From: Streptomyces pristinaespiralis
GTDB lineage: Bacteria > Actinomycetota > Actinomycetes > Streptomycetales > Streptomycetaceae
Length of the DNA stretch: 64,000 nt
Reading direction: 5' to 3'
Assembly (NCBI RefSeq): GCF_001278075.1
Contig: NZ_CP011340.1
Coordinates: forward strand, 310,001 to 374,000
A program made the translations under genes and the position numbers. The notes beneath the pieces were generated by a model. It ran no database searches and was not told the origin of the DNA. It saw only the letters and a program-made list of their open reading frames with translations. The stretch's first letter is position 1; each line of letters begins with the position of its first letter. Of this stretch, positions 7,141 to 15,063 are shown in pieces.

Positions 7141-8172
7141 TCAGGTGCGCAGGCCCGCCTTCTCCAGGGCCTGGGCCGCGGCCGCCAGGGTGTGCTTGCG
7201 CGCATTGAGGGGCGTGTCGTTCGCGGAGATGAGGACGCTCAGCGTGGTGACGCCGGCCCGGGCCCAGGCGTGCATGCGGTCCGCGATGCGGCCGACGGGG
7301 CCGAGGAGGGCGGTCGCGTCGATGAAGTCCAGCGGGATCGCTGCGGCGGCGCCGGGGCGGTCGCCGGCGGCCAGGCGGTCCTGGAAGGCGTCGATGCCGG
7401 CGTCGAAGCCCATGCCGCGGGCGAGCCGGCAGTAAAAGTTGTCGGCGCCGCCGATGGCGAGCAGCCCGGTGTAGTGCGTGCGCAGCGGTGCGGCGGCCTG
7501 TTCGAGGTCGTCGGCGACGGACACGGCCGTGTAGGGGATGACCTCGAAGCCGTCGAGGGTCCGTCCGGCGCGTTCGCGGCCGGCGGCGAGCCGGGTGACG
7601 GAGTCGGCGACGAGCTGCGGGGTGGTGAAGCCGCTGACCCAGCCGTCGGCGATCTCCCCCGCCAGGCGCAGGCTCTGCGGGCCGACCGCGCCGAGGTAGA
7701 CGGGGATCGGGGTGTCGGGCCGTTCGGTGAGGACGGTCAGCGGCGCGCCGCCGAGGCCGTGGGCGGGCAGCTTGAAGTGGGTGCCGTCGTAGCGGACGGG
7801 GCCGCCGGCCAGGGCGCGGCGGACGATGTCGACGTATTCGCGGGTGCGGCCCAGGGGGTGGGCGAAGTCGACGCCGTACCAGCCGTCGGAGACGTGCGGG
7901 TTGGACACGCCGAGGCCGAGGCGGAAGCGGCCGCCGCTGAGGGCGTGGAGGGTGGCGGCGGACAGGGCCGCGGCGCCCGGCGGGCGGGCGGGGATCTGCA
8001 TGATGCCGGAGGCGAGCGCGATGCGGCTGGTCAGGCCGGCGGCCAGGCCCAGGACGCTGACGGCATCGGACTTGAGGCCTTCCGAGGCGAACGCGATGTC
8101 GTAGTCGAGGCGTTCGGCCTCGCGGGCCAGTTCGCCGGCCCCCTGGTAGGGGAGGTTCACTGCCAGGCGCAT
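7141..8172 (-). CDS. Luciferase-like oxidoreductase, probably F420-dependent
   Basis: A 343-residue TIM-barrel protein of the luciferase-like monooxygenase superfamily. The start MRLAVNLPYQGAGELAREAERLDYD, the central GGRFRLGLGVS and GAVGPQSLRLAGEIADGW resemble the F420-dependent oxidoreductase branch (Mer/methylene-H4MPT reductase-like) rather than the FMN branch. It would act as a hydride-transfer reductase or, less likely, an oxygenase on a polyketide intermediate. It is read after the discrete acyltransferase at 8203-9210, with a 30-base gap. A second, FMN-type LLM lies at 29852-30934. Together with the DDN-like domain at 1137-2060 it suggests F420 chemistry in this pathway. Confidence 0.8.
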   Translation of the reverse strand: MRLAVNLPYQGAGELAREAERLDYDIAFASEGLKSDAVSVLGLAAGLTSRIALASGIMQIPARPPGAAALSAATLHALSGGRFRLGLGVSNPHVSDGWYGVDFAHPLGRTREYVDIVRRALAGGPVRYDGTHFKLPAHGLGGAPLTVLTERPDTPIPVYLGAVGPQSLRLAGEIADGWVSGFTTPQLVADSVTRLAAGRERAGRTLDGFEVIPYTAVSVADDLEQAAAPLRTHYTGLLAIGGADNFYCRLARGMGFDAGIDAFQDRLAAGDRPGAAAAIPLDFIDATALLGPVGRIADRMHAWARAGVTTLSVLISANDTPLNARKHTLAAAAQALEKAGLRT

Positions 8173-8202
8173 GAGCGGTGTCCTTCTGGTGGGCGGGGGC
8201 GG

Positions 8203-9210
8203 TCAGGCCGGCTGGGGGGCCAGGGCCGTGGTGGTGTGCAGCAGTTCGCGGGCGCGGTCGGTGTGGAGCCGGTCGTCGTCGGGGGTGCGGGGCCGGGCGG
8301 GCAGCAGCGCGGCGGCGGTGTGACGGCCGAGTTTCACGGAGCGGTGGCGGCAGGCGATCGTGGTGAGGCCCTTGCCCGGGCCGGTCTCCAGCAGCAGGTG
8401 GCGGCCGGTGGACAGGAGTTTGTCGAGGGTGGGCCAGAAGTGCACGGGGGCGACGGGGTGGCCGGCCCACAGGGCCGGGTCGGCGACGGTGTCCGCCTCC
8501 AGGCGGGTGCGGGTGAAGGCCGACCACAGCGGGAAGAGCGGCGGGTGGGCGGTGATCCGCCGGTACAGCGTCAGGTCCCTGAACAGCGGTGCGAGGACCG
8601 GGCTGTGGAAGGGGTGGTGGGCGGCGACCGGCAGGGTGGTGATGCCCGCGCCGCGCAGGTCGGCCGCGATGGCCCGCAGGGGGGCGCTCAGGCCGGCGAG
8701 GACGGTCTGCCGGGGGGCGTTGCGTGCGCCGATCGCGATGTGGGGGTGGCGGGCGAGGAAGGGGCGCAGGTCGTCGGGGGTGCCGGCGACGGTCAGCATG
8801 CCGCCCGGTTCGGTGGGGGCGATGCGGGTGACCCGGTCGTGCATGACGGCCACGGCGTCCTCGAGGGTGAACACGCCGGCCAGGGTGGCCGCGGCGAGTT
8901 CGCCGACGCTGTGGCCGAGGAGCGCGGCGGGGCGTACGCCCCAGGAGAGCACCATGCGGCCGAGCGCGTAGTCGAGGGTGAACAGCAGCGGCTGGGCGCG
9001 GCGTACGTCGTCGATGCCGATGGCGGGCTGCTCGGCGAGCCAGTCGTCGCGCAGCAGCTCGCCGTCGGGGAACAGGGCCAGGCACCGGTCGACGGCGTCG
9101 GTGAACGCCGGGTCGCTGTCGTAGAGTCCGGCGGCCATGCGCGGGTACTGGGCGCCCTGGCCGGGCAGCAGCAGCACCACGTCGCGGGGCGCGTCGAGCA
9201 GGGTGTCCAT
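8203..9210 (-). CDS. Discrete acyltransferase (malonyl-type fold)
   Basis: A 335-residue stand-alone AT. Seen: LLLPGQGAQYPRM at the N-terminus, GHSVGELAAA with the nucleophile near Ser101, an Arg in the MHDRVTRI segment matching the carboxylate-binding Arg of malonyl transferases, and HHPFHSPV with the catalytic His. The C-terminal LETGPGKGLT matches the usual ETGPG end. It diverges from the KASIII-like gene at 9407 and is followed by the LLM gene. It could load malonate or a starter for the type II system, or serve as a second trans-AT or proofreading hydrolase for the modular PKS. The retained Arg argues against the acyl-hydrolase option. ATG 9210 is preceded by AGAAGGG. Confidence 0.85.
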   Translation of the reverse strand: MDTLLDAPRDVVLLLPGQGAQYPRMAAGLYDSDPAFTDAVDRCLALFPDGELLRDDWLAEQPAIGIDDVRRAQPLLFTLDYALGRMVLSWGVRPAALLGHSVGELAAATLAGVFTLEDAVAVMHDRVTRIAPTEPGGMLTVAGTPDDLRPFLARHPHIAIGARNAPRQTVLAGLSAPLRAIAADLRGAGITTLPVAAHHPFHSPVLAPLFRDLTLYRRITAHPPLFPLWSAFTRTRLEADTVADPALWAGHPVAPVHFWPTLDKLLSTGRHLLLETGPGKGLTTIACRHRSVKLGRHTAAALLPARPRTPDDDRLHTDRARELLHTTTALAPQPA

Positions 9211-9263
9211 GCGCGGGCCCTTCTGCGGTGTCCGGGTGGTGGCGTCAACCTGCCGTGGGGGCG

Positions 9264-9345
9264 TGGAGGTTCGCTCGAGGACCGGTCCAGTCCCCGGCCG
9301 GGGCCGGGTGCCCGTCCCGAGTGCGGCTCGAGGAGGGGTCCATCG
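9264..9345 (+). promoter_or_regulatory. Two SARP-box-like repeats upstream of the KASIII-like gene
   Basis: TGGAGGT, TCGAGGA and TCCAGTC start at 9264, 9275 and 9286 (11-bp steps). A second pair, TCGAGGA and TCCATCG, starts at 9328 and 9339 (11-bp step). Both pairs read TCGAGN2-N4-TCCAN3, in the divergent region between the AT (9210) and the KASIII-like gene (9407). A similar pair is found upstream of the thioesterase/KS2 operon at 28258-28275. These are candidate operators for the cluster SARPs; no clear -10 box was found. Confidence 0.35.
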
Positions 9346-9406
9346 TGCGGGGCGAGGCTCGGCCGGTGCCGGTTGCCCGGCGAGGTACCCCAGGAAGGAT
9401 GCGACG

Positions 9407-10456
9407 GTGCGGTGGGACGACGTCTATCTGCGCGCCTGCGCCACCCGGCTGCCGGCGGTGATGCCCGCCGAGGAGGCGGTCGCCCGTGGCCTGGTCGACG
9501 CGGTGTCCGTGCGGCGTATGCAGAGCACGGGTGTGACGGTGGGCGAGCAGAGCCCGCCGGACATGGCGGTCGCCGCGGCCCGTACGGCTCTGGGGCGTTC
9601 GGGTGTGGTGCCCGACGACATCGCGCTGCTGCTGCACGCGTCGCTCTACCACCAGGGCTACGACATGTGGGCGCCGGCGTCGTACGTCCAGCGGCTGGGG
9701 GTGGGCAACCGCTGCCCGGCGATGGAGGTGCGTCAGACGTCGAACGGCGGTATGGCCGCACTCGAGCTGGCGGCCGCGCATCTGACGGCCACCGGGGCGC
9801 CCGCGGCGATGATCACCACGGCGGACCGGTTCTGCGCGCCGGGCATCGACCGCTGGCGCACCGATCCGGGCACGGTCCTGGCGGACGGGGCGACGGCGAC
9901 GGTCGTGGCCCGCGGGCGGGGTTTCGCGCGTCTGGTGTCGCTGGTGCTGGTGTCGGAGCCGGGGCTCGAGGAGATGCATCGGGGCGAGGACCCGCCGGGT
10001 GACGCGCCGCTGGCGGTGCGCTGCCCCGTCGACTTCGAGGCGACGACCCGGGTGTACCTGCGCACCGCGGAGGGGCAGCGGTCGGTCGCGCGGATGGCGA
10101 ACGCGCAGACGGAGACGATCGAGCGGGCCCTGGAGGAGGCCAAGGCGCAGCAGGCGGACATCGACTGGTTCGTGCTGCCGCACCTGGGCCGGCGCCGTCT
10201 GGATGTGAACTTCTTCCGCCGTTACGGCATCGACCCCGAGCGGACGCTGTGGTCCTGGAGCCGCGGGATCGGGCATCTGGGGGCCGGTGACCAGTTCGCG
10301 GGTCTGACGCATCTGGTGGAGAGCGGGCGGGCGCGGGCGGGGGCGCGGGCGCTGCTGCTGGGTGTGGGCGGTGGCTTCACCTGGTCGGCGGCGGTCGTGG
10401 AGTTCACCGACGTGCCCGCCTGGCCGGCGTCCGCCGCCGCTCAAGCAGACCTGTAG
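9407..10456 (+). CDS. KASIII-like acyltransferase with Ser in place of catalytic Cys
   Basis: A 349-residue thiolase-fold protein of the KASIII group. Start chosen at GTG 9407, seven bases after AGGAAGGA. Alignment to FabH places Ser112 (in EVRQTSNGG) where Cys112 normally sits; DpsC of daunorubicin has a comparable Ser. His in VLPHLG and GHLGAGD occupy the other active-site positions, as in CerJ/ChlB3-type proteins that transfer acyl groups rather than condense. It would therefore either select a starter unit for the minimal PKS or transfer an acyl group from a carrier protein to sugar or aglycone. It is first in the operon with ACP, KS-alpha, CLF and a glycosyltransferase, which fits either role. 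Confidence 0.85.
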   Translation: MRWDDVYLRACATRLPAVMPAEEAVARGLVDAVSVRRMQSTGVTVGEQSPPDMAVAAARTALGRSGVVPDDIALLLHASLYHQGYDMWAPASYVQRLGVGNRCPAMEVRQTSNGGMAALELAAAHLTATGAPAAMITTADRFCAPGIDRWRTDPGTVLADGATATVVARGRGFARLVSLVLVSEPGLEEMHRGEDPPGDAPLAVRCPVDFEATTRVYLRTAEGQRSVARMANAQTETIERALEEAKAQQADIDWFVLPHLGRRRLDVNFFRRYGIDPERTLWSWSRGIGHLGAGDQFAGLTHLVESGRARAGARALLLGVGGGFTWSAAVVEFTDVPAWPASAAAQADL

Positions 10457-10529
10457 CGCCTCGCCGCAGAGTCCGGAAGGTATGCCGCCCCGCCAACCGG
10501 GGCCGGCTCACGAGAGGGAGAAGATTTTC

Positions 10530-10784
10530 ATGACCATCGATGATCTCCGCAGGATCCTCGTCGAGTGCGCCGGTGAGGACGAGACCGGGAGCCTGGACGG
10601 GGACATCCTGGACACCCCGTTCGCCGACCTCGGTTACGACTCGCTGGCGCTGATGGAGACCGCGGGCCGGATCAAGCAGGAGTTCGGTGTGGTGATCGCC
10701 GACGAGGACATCGCGACCGTGGAGACTCCGCGGGTGCTGCTCGACACCGTGGCGGAGCTTTCGCGTTCCGTCGCCGCCGCATGA
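10530..10784 (+). CDS. Type II PKS acyl carrier protein (set 1)
   Basis: An 84-residue ACP that carries the growing poly-beta-ketone on a phosphopantetheine arm. The attachment motif is DLGYDSLALMETAGRI, with Ser near residue 40; GYDSLA is typical of aromatic type II ACPs. ATG 10530 follows GAGGGAGAAG. Its stop overlaps the KS-alpha ATG (ATGA), so ACP, KS and CLF are coupled in the order ACP-KS-CLF. The more common order in aromatic clusters is KS-CLF-ACP. Confidence 0.95.
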   Translation: MTIDDLRRILVECAGEDETGSLDGDILDTPFADLGYDSLALMETAGRIKQEFGVVIADEDIATVETPRVLLDTVAELSRSVAAA

Positions 10785-12055
10785 GCGGGCGGCGCCGGAC
10801 GGTCATCACGGGCATCGGGGTCCTGGCCCCCGGCGGCGACGGTACGGAGGCGTTCTGGGACCTGATGACGTCGGGCCGTACCGCGACCCGCCGCATCGCC
10901 GCCTTCGACCCGTCCGAGTTCCGCTCCCAGGTCGCCGGCGAGGTCGACTTCGACGCGGCGGCGCACGGGCTGAGCCACCGTGAGACCCGCCGTCTCGACC
11001 GTGCCTCGCAGTTCGCGCTGGTGACCGCGCGTGAAGCGCTCGCCGACAGCGGCCTGGACCTCGATGCGGCCGACCCGGCGCGGACCGGGGTGAGCGTCGG
11101 TACGGCGATCGGCGCGGCCACCAGCCTGGAGCGGGAGTACCTGGTGCTCTCCGACACCGGCAGGAACTGGCTGGTCGACCACGCGTACGCGTCCCCTCAT
11201 CTGTTCGACTACTTCACGCCGGCGACGATCGCCACCGAGGTCGGCTGGGACATGCGCGCGGAAGGGCCGGTCAACACCGTCTCCACGGGCTGCACGTCGG
11301 GCATCGACGCGGTGGGCAACGCCCATCAGCTGATCAGCGAGGGCAGCGCGGACGTCGTGTTCGCGGGGGCGACGGAGGCGGCGATCACGCCGCTGGCGGT
11401 CGCCTGCTTCGACGCGATCAAGGCGACGACGCCCCGTAACGACGATGCGGCCACCGCGGCACGCCCGTTCGACGCGACCCGTAACGGGTTCGTCATCGCC
11501 GAGGGGGCGGCCATGTTCGTCCTCGAGGAGCTGGAGCACGCCCGGCGGCGCGGGGCGAAGATCTACGGCGAGATCGCCGGGTACGCCAACCGCTGCAACG
11601 GCTACCACATGACGGGTCTGAGCCCCAAGGGCCGGGAGATGGCCGAGGCGATCGGCGCGGCGATGGACGAGGGCCGCGTCGAGCGCGACGGCCTGGACTA
11701 CATCAACGCGCACGGCTCGGGCACCCGGCAGAACGACCTGCACGAGACGGGCGCCTTCAAGCGGGCGCTGGGCGAGCACGCGTACACGACGCCGGTCAGC
11801 TCGATCAAGTCGATGATCGGGCACTCGCTCGGCGCGATCGGTTCGATCGAGATCGCGGCCTGTGCGCTGGCGATCGAGCACGGTGTCATCCCGCCGACGG
11901 CCAATCTGCACGAGAAGGACCCCGAGTGCGACCTCGACTACGTGCCGGTGACGGCGCGTGAGGCCAGGGTCGACACGGCGCTGACCGTCGGCAGCGGCTT
12001 CGGCGGGTTCCAGAGCGCGATGGTTGTCCGCAGGCTGCAAGGAGCGACGCGATGA
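10781..12055 (+). CDS. Type II PKS ketosynthase alpha (set 1)
   Basis: A 424-residue KS-alpha that catalyses decarboxylative Claisen condensations of malonyl-ACP as a heterodimer with the CLF. All catalytic residues are present: Cys171 in STGCTSGID, His311 in NAHGSGT and His348 in [11 protein letters not shown]. The overall pattern ([25 protein letters not shown]) is that of aromatic type II KS-alpha enzymes. It overlaps ACP 1 upstream and CLF 1 downstream by four bases each. A second complete KS-alpha lies at 26152-27420 with the same signatures, so the cluster holds two minimal PKS sets. Confidence 0.97.
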   Translation: MSGRRRTVITGIGVLAPGGDGTEAFWDLMTSGRTATRRIAAFDPSEFRSQVAGEVDFDAAAHGLSHRETRRLDRASQFALVTAREALADSGLDLDAADPARTGVSVGTAIGAATSLEREYLVLSDTGRNWLVDHAYASPHLFDYFTPATIATEVGWDMRAEGPVNTVSTGCTSGIDAVGNAHQLISEGSADVVFAGATEAAITPLAVACFDAIKATTPRNDDAATAARPFDATRNGFVIAEGAAMFVLEELEHARRRGAKIYGEIAGYANRCNGYHMTGLSPKGREMAEAIGAAMDEGRVERDGLDYINAHGSGTRQNDLHETGAFKRALGEHAYTTPVSSIKSMIGHSLGAIGSIEIAACALAIEHGVIPPTANLHEKDPECDLDYVPVTAREARVDTALTVGSGFGGFQSAMVVRRLQGATR

Positions 12056-13260
12056 CAGTGGTGTTCACCGGGCTCGGCGTCATGGCCCCCAACGGGCAGT
12101 CCACCGAGGAGTTCTGGACCGCGACGCTGGAGCAGCGCAGCGGTATCGGCCCGCTCGAGCGGTTCGACGCCCGCGGCTACCCGTCCCGGCTCGCCGGCCA
12201 GATCCGCGACTTCAAGGCCGCGCAGGCGCTGCCGGGCCGGCTGCTGCCGCAGACCGACCGGGTGACCCGGCTGGCGCTGGTGGCGGCACAGGCGGCGATC
12301 GAGGACTCGGGTATCGACCTCGAGTCCGTGCCGGACCTGGACATGGGGGTGATCTCCTCCAACGCCCACGGCGGTTTCGAGTTCACCCACCGTGAGATCC
12401 AGAAGCTGTGGACCAAGGGGCCGGAGAGCGTCAGCGTCTACGAGTCGTTCGCCTGGTTCTGCGCGGCGAACACCGGCCAGATCTCGATCCGGCACGGGAT
12501 GCGCGGCTCCGGCAGTGTGCTGGTGGCCGACCAGTCGGGCGGTCTCGACGCGCTCGCGCTGGCGCGGCGCACCATCCGCCGCGGCACGCCGCTGACGATC
12601 GCGGGCGGGGTGGAGTCCTCCTACGACCCGTGGGGCTGGGTGTCGCACCTGGCCACCGGGCGGATCAGCGAGGCCGACGACCCGCAGCGCGCGTTCCTGC
12701 CCTTCGACACGGCGGCGAGCGGTTACGTGCCGGGCGAGGGCGGCGCGTACCTGATCCTTCAGGACGCGCAGGCGGCCCGGGAGCGTGAGGGCGCGTGCGT
12801 CTACGGCGAACTCGCCGGTCATGCGGCCACGTTCGACCCGCGGCCGGGTTCCGGCAGGCCGCCGGCGCTGGCCGCCGCGATCCGCGGGGCCCTGAAGGAC
12901 GCGCGGATCACGCCCGAAGAGGTGGACGTGGTGTTCGCGGACGCGAGCGGTGTGCCGGAGCTGGACCGGGTCGAGGCCGAGGCGCTCGCCGCCGTGTTCG
13001 GGCCGTGCGGGGTGCCGGTGAGCGCGCCCAAGGCGCTGACGGGCCGGCTGTACGCGGGCGGGGCGCCGTTGGACGTCGTCGCCGCGCTGCTGTCGCTGCG
13101 TGACCAGATCATCCCGGCCACCGCGCACGTCACCGACGTGCCGGACGAGTACCGGCTGGACCTGGTGACGGGCCGGCCGCGGCGGGCCGAGCTGCACACG
13201 GCGCTGGTCGTCGCCCGCGGCAACGGCGGCTACAACTCGGCGATGGTGGTGCGCTCGTGA
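12052..13260 (+). CDS. Chain length factor / KS-beta (set 1)
   Basis: A 402-residue KS-like partner subunit without condensing activity. The Cys position is Gln161 (DQSGGLDALA), the hallmark of CLFs, where the Gln promotes malonyl decarboxylation for priming. The family features NAHGGFEFTHREIQ, FAWFCAANTGQISI and the final NGGYNSAMVV are present. It sets chain length together with KS-alpha. The start overlaps the KS stop by four bases and its own stop overlaps the GTG of the glycosyltransferase. Chain length cannot be deduced reliably without modelling of the gate residues. Confidence 0.95.
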   Translation: MTVVFTGLGVMAPNGQSTEEFWTATLEQRSGIGPLERFDARGYPSRLAGQIRDFKAAQALPGRLLPQTDRVTRLALVAAQAAIEDSGIDLESVPDLDMGVISSNAHGGFEFTHREIQKLWTKGPESVSVYESFAWFCAANTGQISIRHGMRGSGSVLVADQSGGLDALALARRTIRRGTPLTIAGGVESSYDPWGWVSHLATGRISEADDPQRAFLPFDTAASGYVPGEGGAYLILQDAQAAREREGACVYGELAGHAATFDPRPGSGRPPALAAAIRGALKDARITPEEVDVVFADASGVPELDRVEAEALAAVFGPCGVPVSAPKALTGRLYAGGAPLDVVAALLSLRDQIIPATAHVTDVPDEYRLDLVTGRPRRAELHTALVVARGNGGYNSAMVVRS

Positions 13261-14510
13261 GGATCCTTTTCGCCGCGGCGCCCGGTTACGGGCTGATGCT
13301 GCCGCTGGTGCCGCTGGTGTGGGCGGCGCGGGCCGCCGGGCACGAGATCCTGGTGGCCACCACCGCCTACATGACGAAGGTCGGCGCCGAGTCGGGCCTG
13401 CCGATCGCGAACGTGTTCCCGCGGCGCGACGTGGGCGCGGACCTGATGCTCGCCGCCGCCGGCAAGGCCCCCGGGCCCGGCTCCGCCGATTTCGAGGACC
13501 CGGACCTGCCCACGGGCTACTGGGAACTGGCCGGGCGGCTCAAGCCGTTCGAGCTGTTCACGCTCGCCTCCACCGGCGGCACGATCACCGCGGGCCGCGA
13601 CTTCGGCGCCGAGCTGATCGTCTACACCTCCGACCACCAGGCCGGCCGGATGGCGGCGGTGGCGCTGGGGATCCCGGCGCTGGAGGTCGGCAACCGGGTC
13701 TCGTGGTCGATGCGTGATCCGGAGGTGACCGGCACCTCCGGTCACAACGACCGCAGCGGCATCGTCGCCGACGACTCCCCCGTGGTGGCCGCGCTGCGCG
13801 CCGAGCTCGGCATCGGCGACCGTGAGCCGGAGCTGATCGCCCGGATCGACCCGCGGGCGCCGAGCATGGGCGGTCTGGCGCACGACGAGCCGGACGTCCG
13901 CGACGGCACCCCGTGGTGGCCGATGCGCTACGTGCCCTTCAACGGCGGTGTGGAGCTGCCCGCGTGGGCGCTGGTGCGGCCCGAGCGGCCGCGGATCTGT
14001 CTGACGCTGGGCACGGTCACGCCGCTCCTGTCGGACGGCGGCGCGCTGGCGTCGCTGCTGCAGGGGCTGGGCGAGCTGGACGTCGAGGTGATCCTCGCCG
14101 ACCACTCGACGGACCTGTCCAAGCTCGGGGAGCTGCCGGGCAATGTGCGGGTGGCGGGCTTCCTGCCGCTGTCGACGTTCCTGTCCACCTGCTCGCTGGT
14201 GGTGCACCACGGCGGCTCGGGCACGATGGCGACCGCGCTGCACTACGCGGTGCCGCAGCTGGTCCTGCCCGGCGGTTCCGACAATCCGCTGGTGGCGCGC
14301 CGGGTGGTGGACCGCAAGGTCGGTCTGATGCTCGATCCGGCGGAGGCGGACGGGCCGCGGCTGCGGGCCCTGGTCCAGCAGCTGCTCACCGAACCGGCGT
14401 TCGCCGGCGCGGCGGCCGAGGTGAGCGCGGAGATGGCCGCCCAGCCCAGCCCCGCGCAGGTACTGGACCGTGCCGTGCGGTCCGTGACCGCGCAATCCAT
14501 GACGTCTTGA
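13257..14510 (+). CDS. GT1-family glycosyltransferase, second copy
   Basis: A 417-residue GT-B glycosyltransferase related to the one at 1-1133. Both begin MRILF, followed here by AAAPGYG. The donor-binding region is VVHHGGSGTMATALHYAVPQ and then LPGGSDNPLVARRVVD. GTG 13257 overlaps the CLF stop (GTGA), so it is translated with the minimal PKS. Two glycosyltransferases plus rmlA/rmlB imply at least two glycosyl transfers, or one transfer with a disaccharide extension. It is normally soluble and cytoplasmic. The sugar is unknown. Confidence 0.93.
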   Translation: MRILFAAAPGYGLMLPLVPLVWAARAAGHEILVATTAYMTKVGAESGLPIANVFPRRDVGADLMLAAAGKAPGPGSADFEDPDLPTGYWELAGRLKPFELFTLASTGGTITAGRDFGAELIVYTSDHQAGRMAAVALGIPALEVGNRVSWSMRDPEVTGTSGHNDRSGIVADDSPVVAALRAELGIGDREPELIARIDPRAPSMGGLAHDEPDVRDGTPWWPMRYVPFNGGVELPAWALVRPERPRICLTLGTVTPLLSDGGALASLLQGLGELDVEVILADHSTDLSKLGELPGNVRVAGFLPLSTFLSTCSLVVHHGGSGTMATALHYAVPQLVLPGGSDNPLVARRVVDRKVGLMLDPAEADGPRLRALVQQLLTEPAFAGAAAEVSAEMAAQPSPAQVLDRAVRSVTAQSMTS

Positions 14511-14525
14511 CCTCAGGAGATTCCC

Positions 14526-14984
14526 GTGACCCCGACCGTGGCGACCGCCCCGTCCACCGACCTCGACATCAGTGCCCTGTACGCACAGGTGCAGCAGTTC
14601 TACGCCGGCCAGGTGCGCCACCTGGACACCATGCGGGCCGAGGAGTTCGCCGCGTCGTTCACCGGTGACGGTGTCTTCGACCACCGTCCGGGCGCCGACC
14701 CGCTGGTGGGGCGTACCGCGATCGCCGCGGCGATCCGGGAGTACCAGAACACCCGGCACGCCGCCGACCCGGTGCAGCGCCGTCACTGGTTCAACATGCT
14801 GCAGGTCTTCCCCCAGGACGACGGCACGCTGCGCACCGAGTACTACGCGGTGGTGCTGCAGACGCGGCCCGGCGTCTCGGAGCCGATGGTCGGGCCGAGC
14901 TGCTTCGTCACCGATGTCCTGGCCTACGAGGACGGTGAGCTGCGCACCAAGTTCCGCAAGGTCAGCCCGGACTACGTGGTCTGA
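14526..14984 (+). CDS. NTF2-fold SnoaL-like protein
   Basis: A 152-residue protein of the NTF2-like superfamily: N-terminal helix ISALYAQVQQFYAGQVRHLD, then FAASFTGDGVFDHRPG, LVGRTAIAAAI and a C-terminal beta sheet ending in KFRKVSPDYVV. In type II PKS clusters such proteins act as polyketide cyclases (SnoaL), hydroxylases (SnoaL2/AclR) or ketoreductase-associated partners. It is last in the KASIII-ACP-KS-CLF-GT operon. GTG 14526 is preceded by CAGGAG. It is the only cyclase-like candidate near set 1, since no ARO/CYC of the TcmN or SRPBCC type is in the window. A strong terminator follows. Confidence 0.75.
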   Translation: MTPTVATAPSTDLDISALYAQVQQFYAGQVRHLDTMRAEEFAASFTGDGVFDHRPGADPLVGRTAIAAAIREYQNTRHAADPVQRRHWFNMLQVFPQDDGTLRTEYYAVVLQTRPGVSEPMVGPSCFVTDVLAYEDGELRTKFRKVSPDYVV

Positions 14985-15014
14985 CACCGCGCCGGGCGCA
15001 CCGGCACGAGGAGA

Positions 15015-15046
15015 GGGGCGGCCCGCCGGCGGGCCGCCCCCTTTTT
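15015..15046 (+). terminator. Rho-independent terminator after the set 1 minimal PKS operon
   Basis: GGGGCGGCCCGCC (15015-15027) is followed directly by its complement (15028-15040) and then CTTTTT. It lies between the convergent stops at 14984 (plus) and 15064 (minus) and is oriented for the plus-strand operon. Confidence 0.85.
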
Positions 15047-15063
15047 CCTTGTGCGGGTGGTGT

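Noticed and set aside
6206..9085. 959-codon minus-strand frame rich in Arg/Pro
   Set aside because: Out-of-frame shadow crossing the AT, LLM and SDR genes; composition is non-protein-like.
8203..9210. Acyl hydrolase (PedC-type proofreading AT)
   Set aside because: The Arg that binds the malonyl carboxylate appears retained, which proofreading hydrolases usually lack; kept as AT with uncertain role.
6586..10002. 1138-codon plus-strand frame
   Set aside because: Crosses several genes on both strands and shows no domain; an artefact of GC bias.
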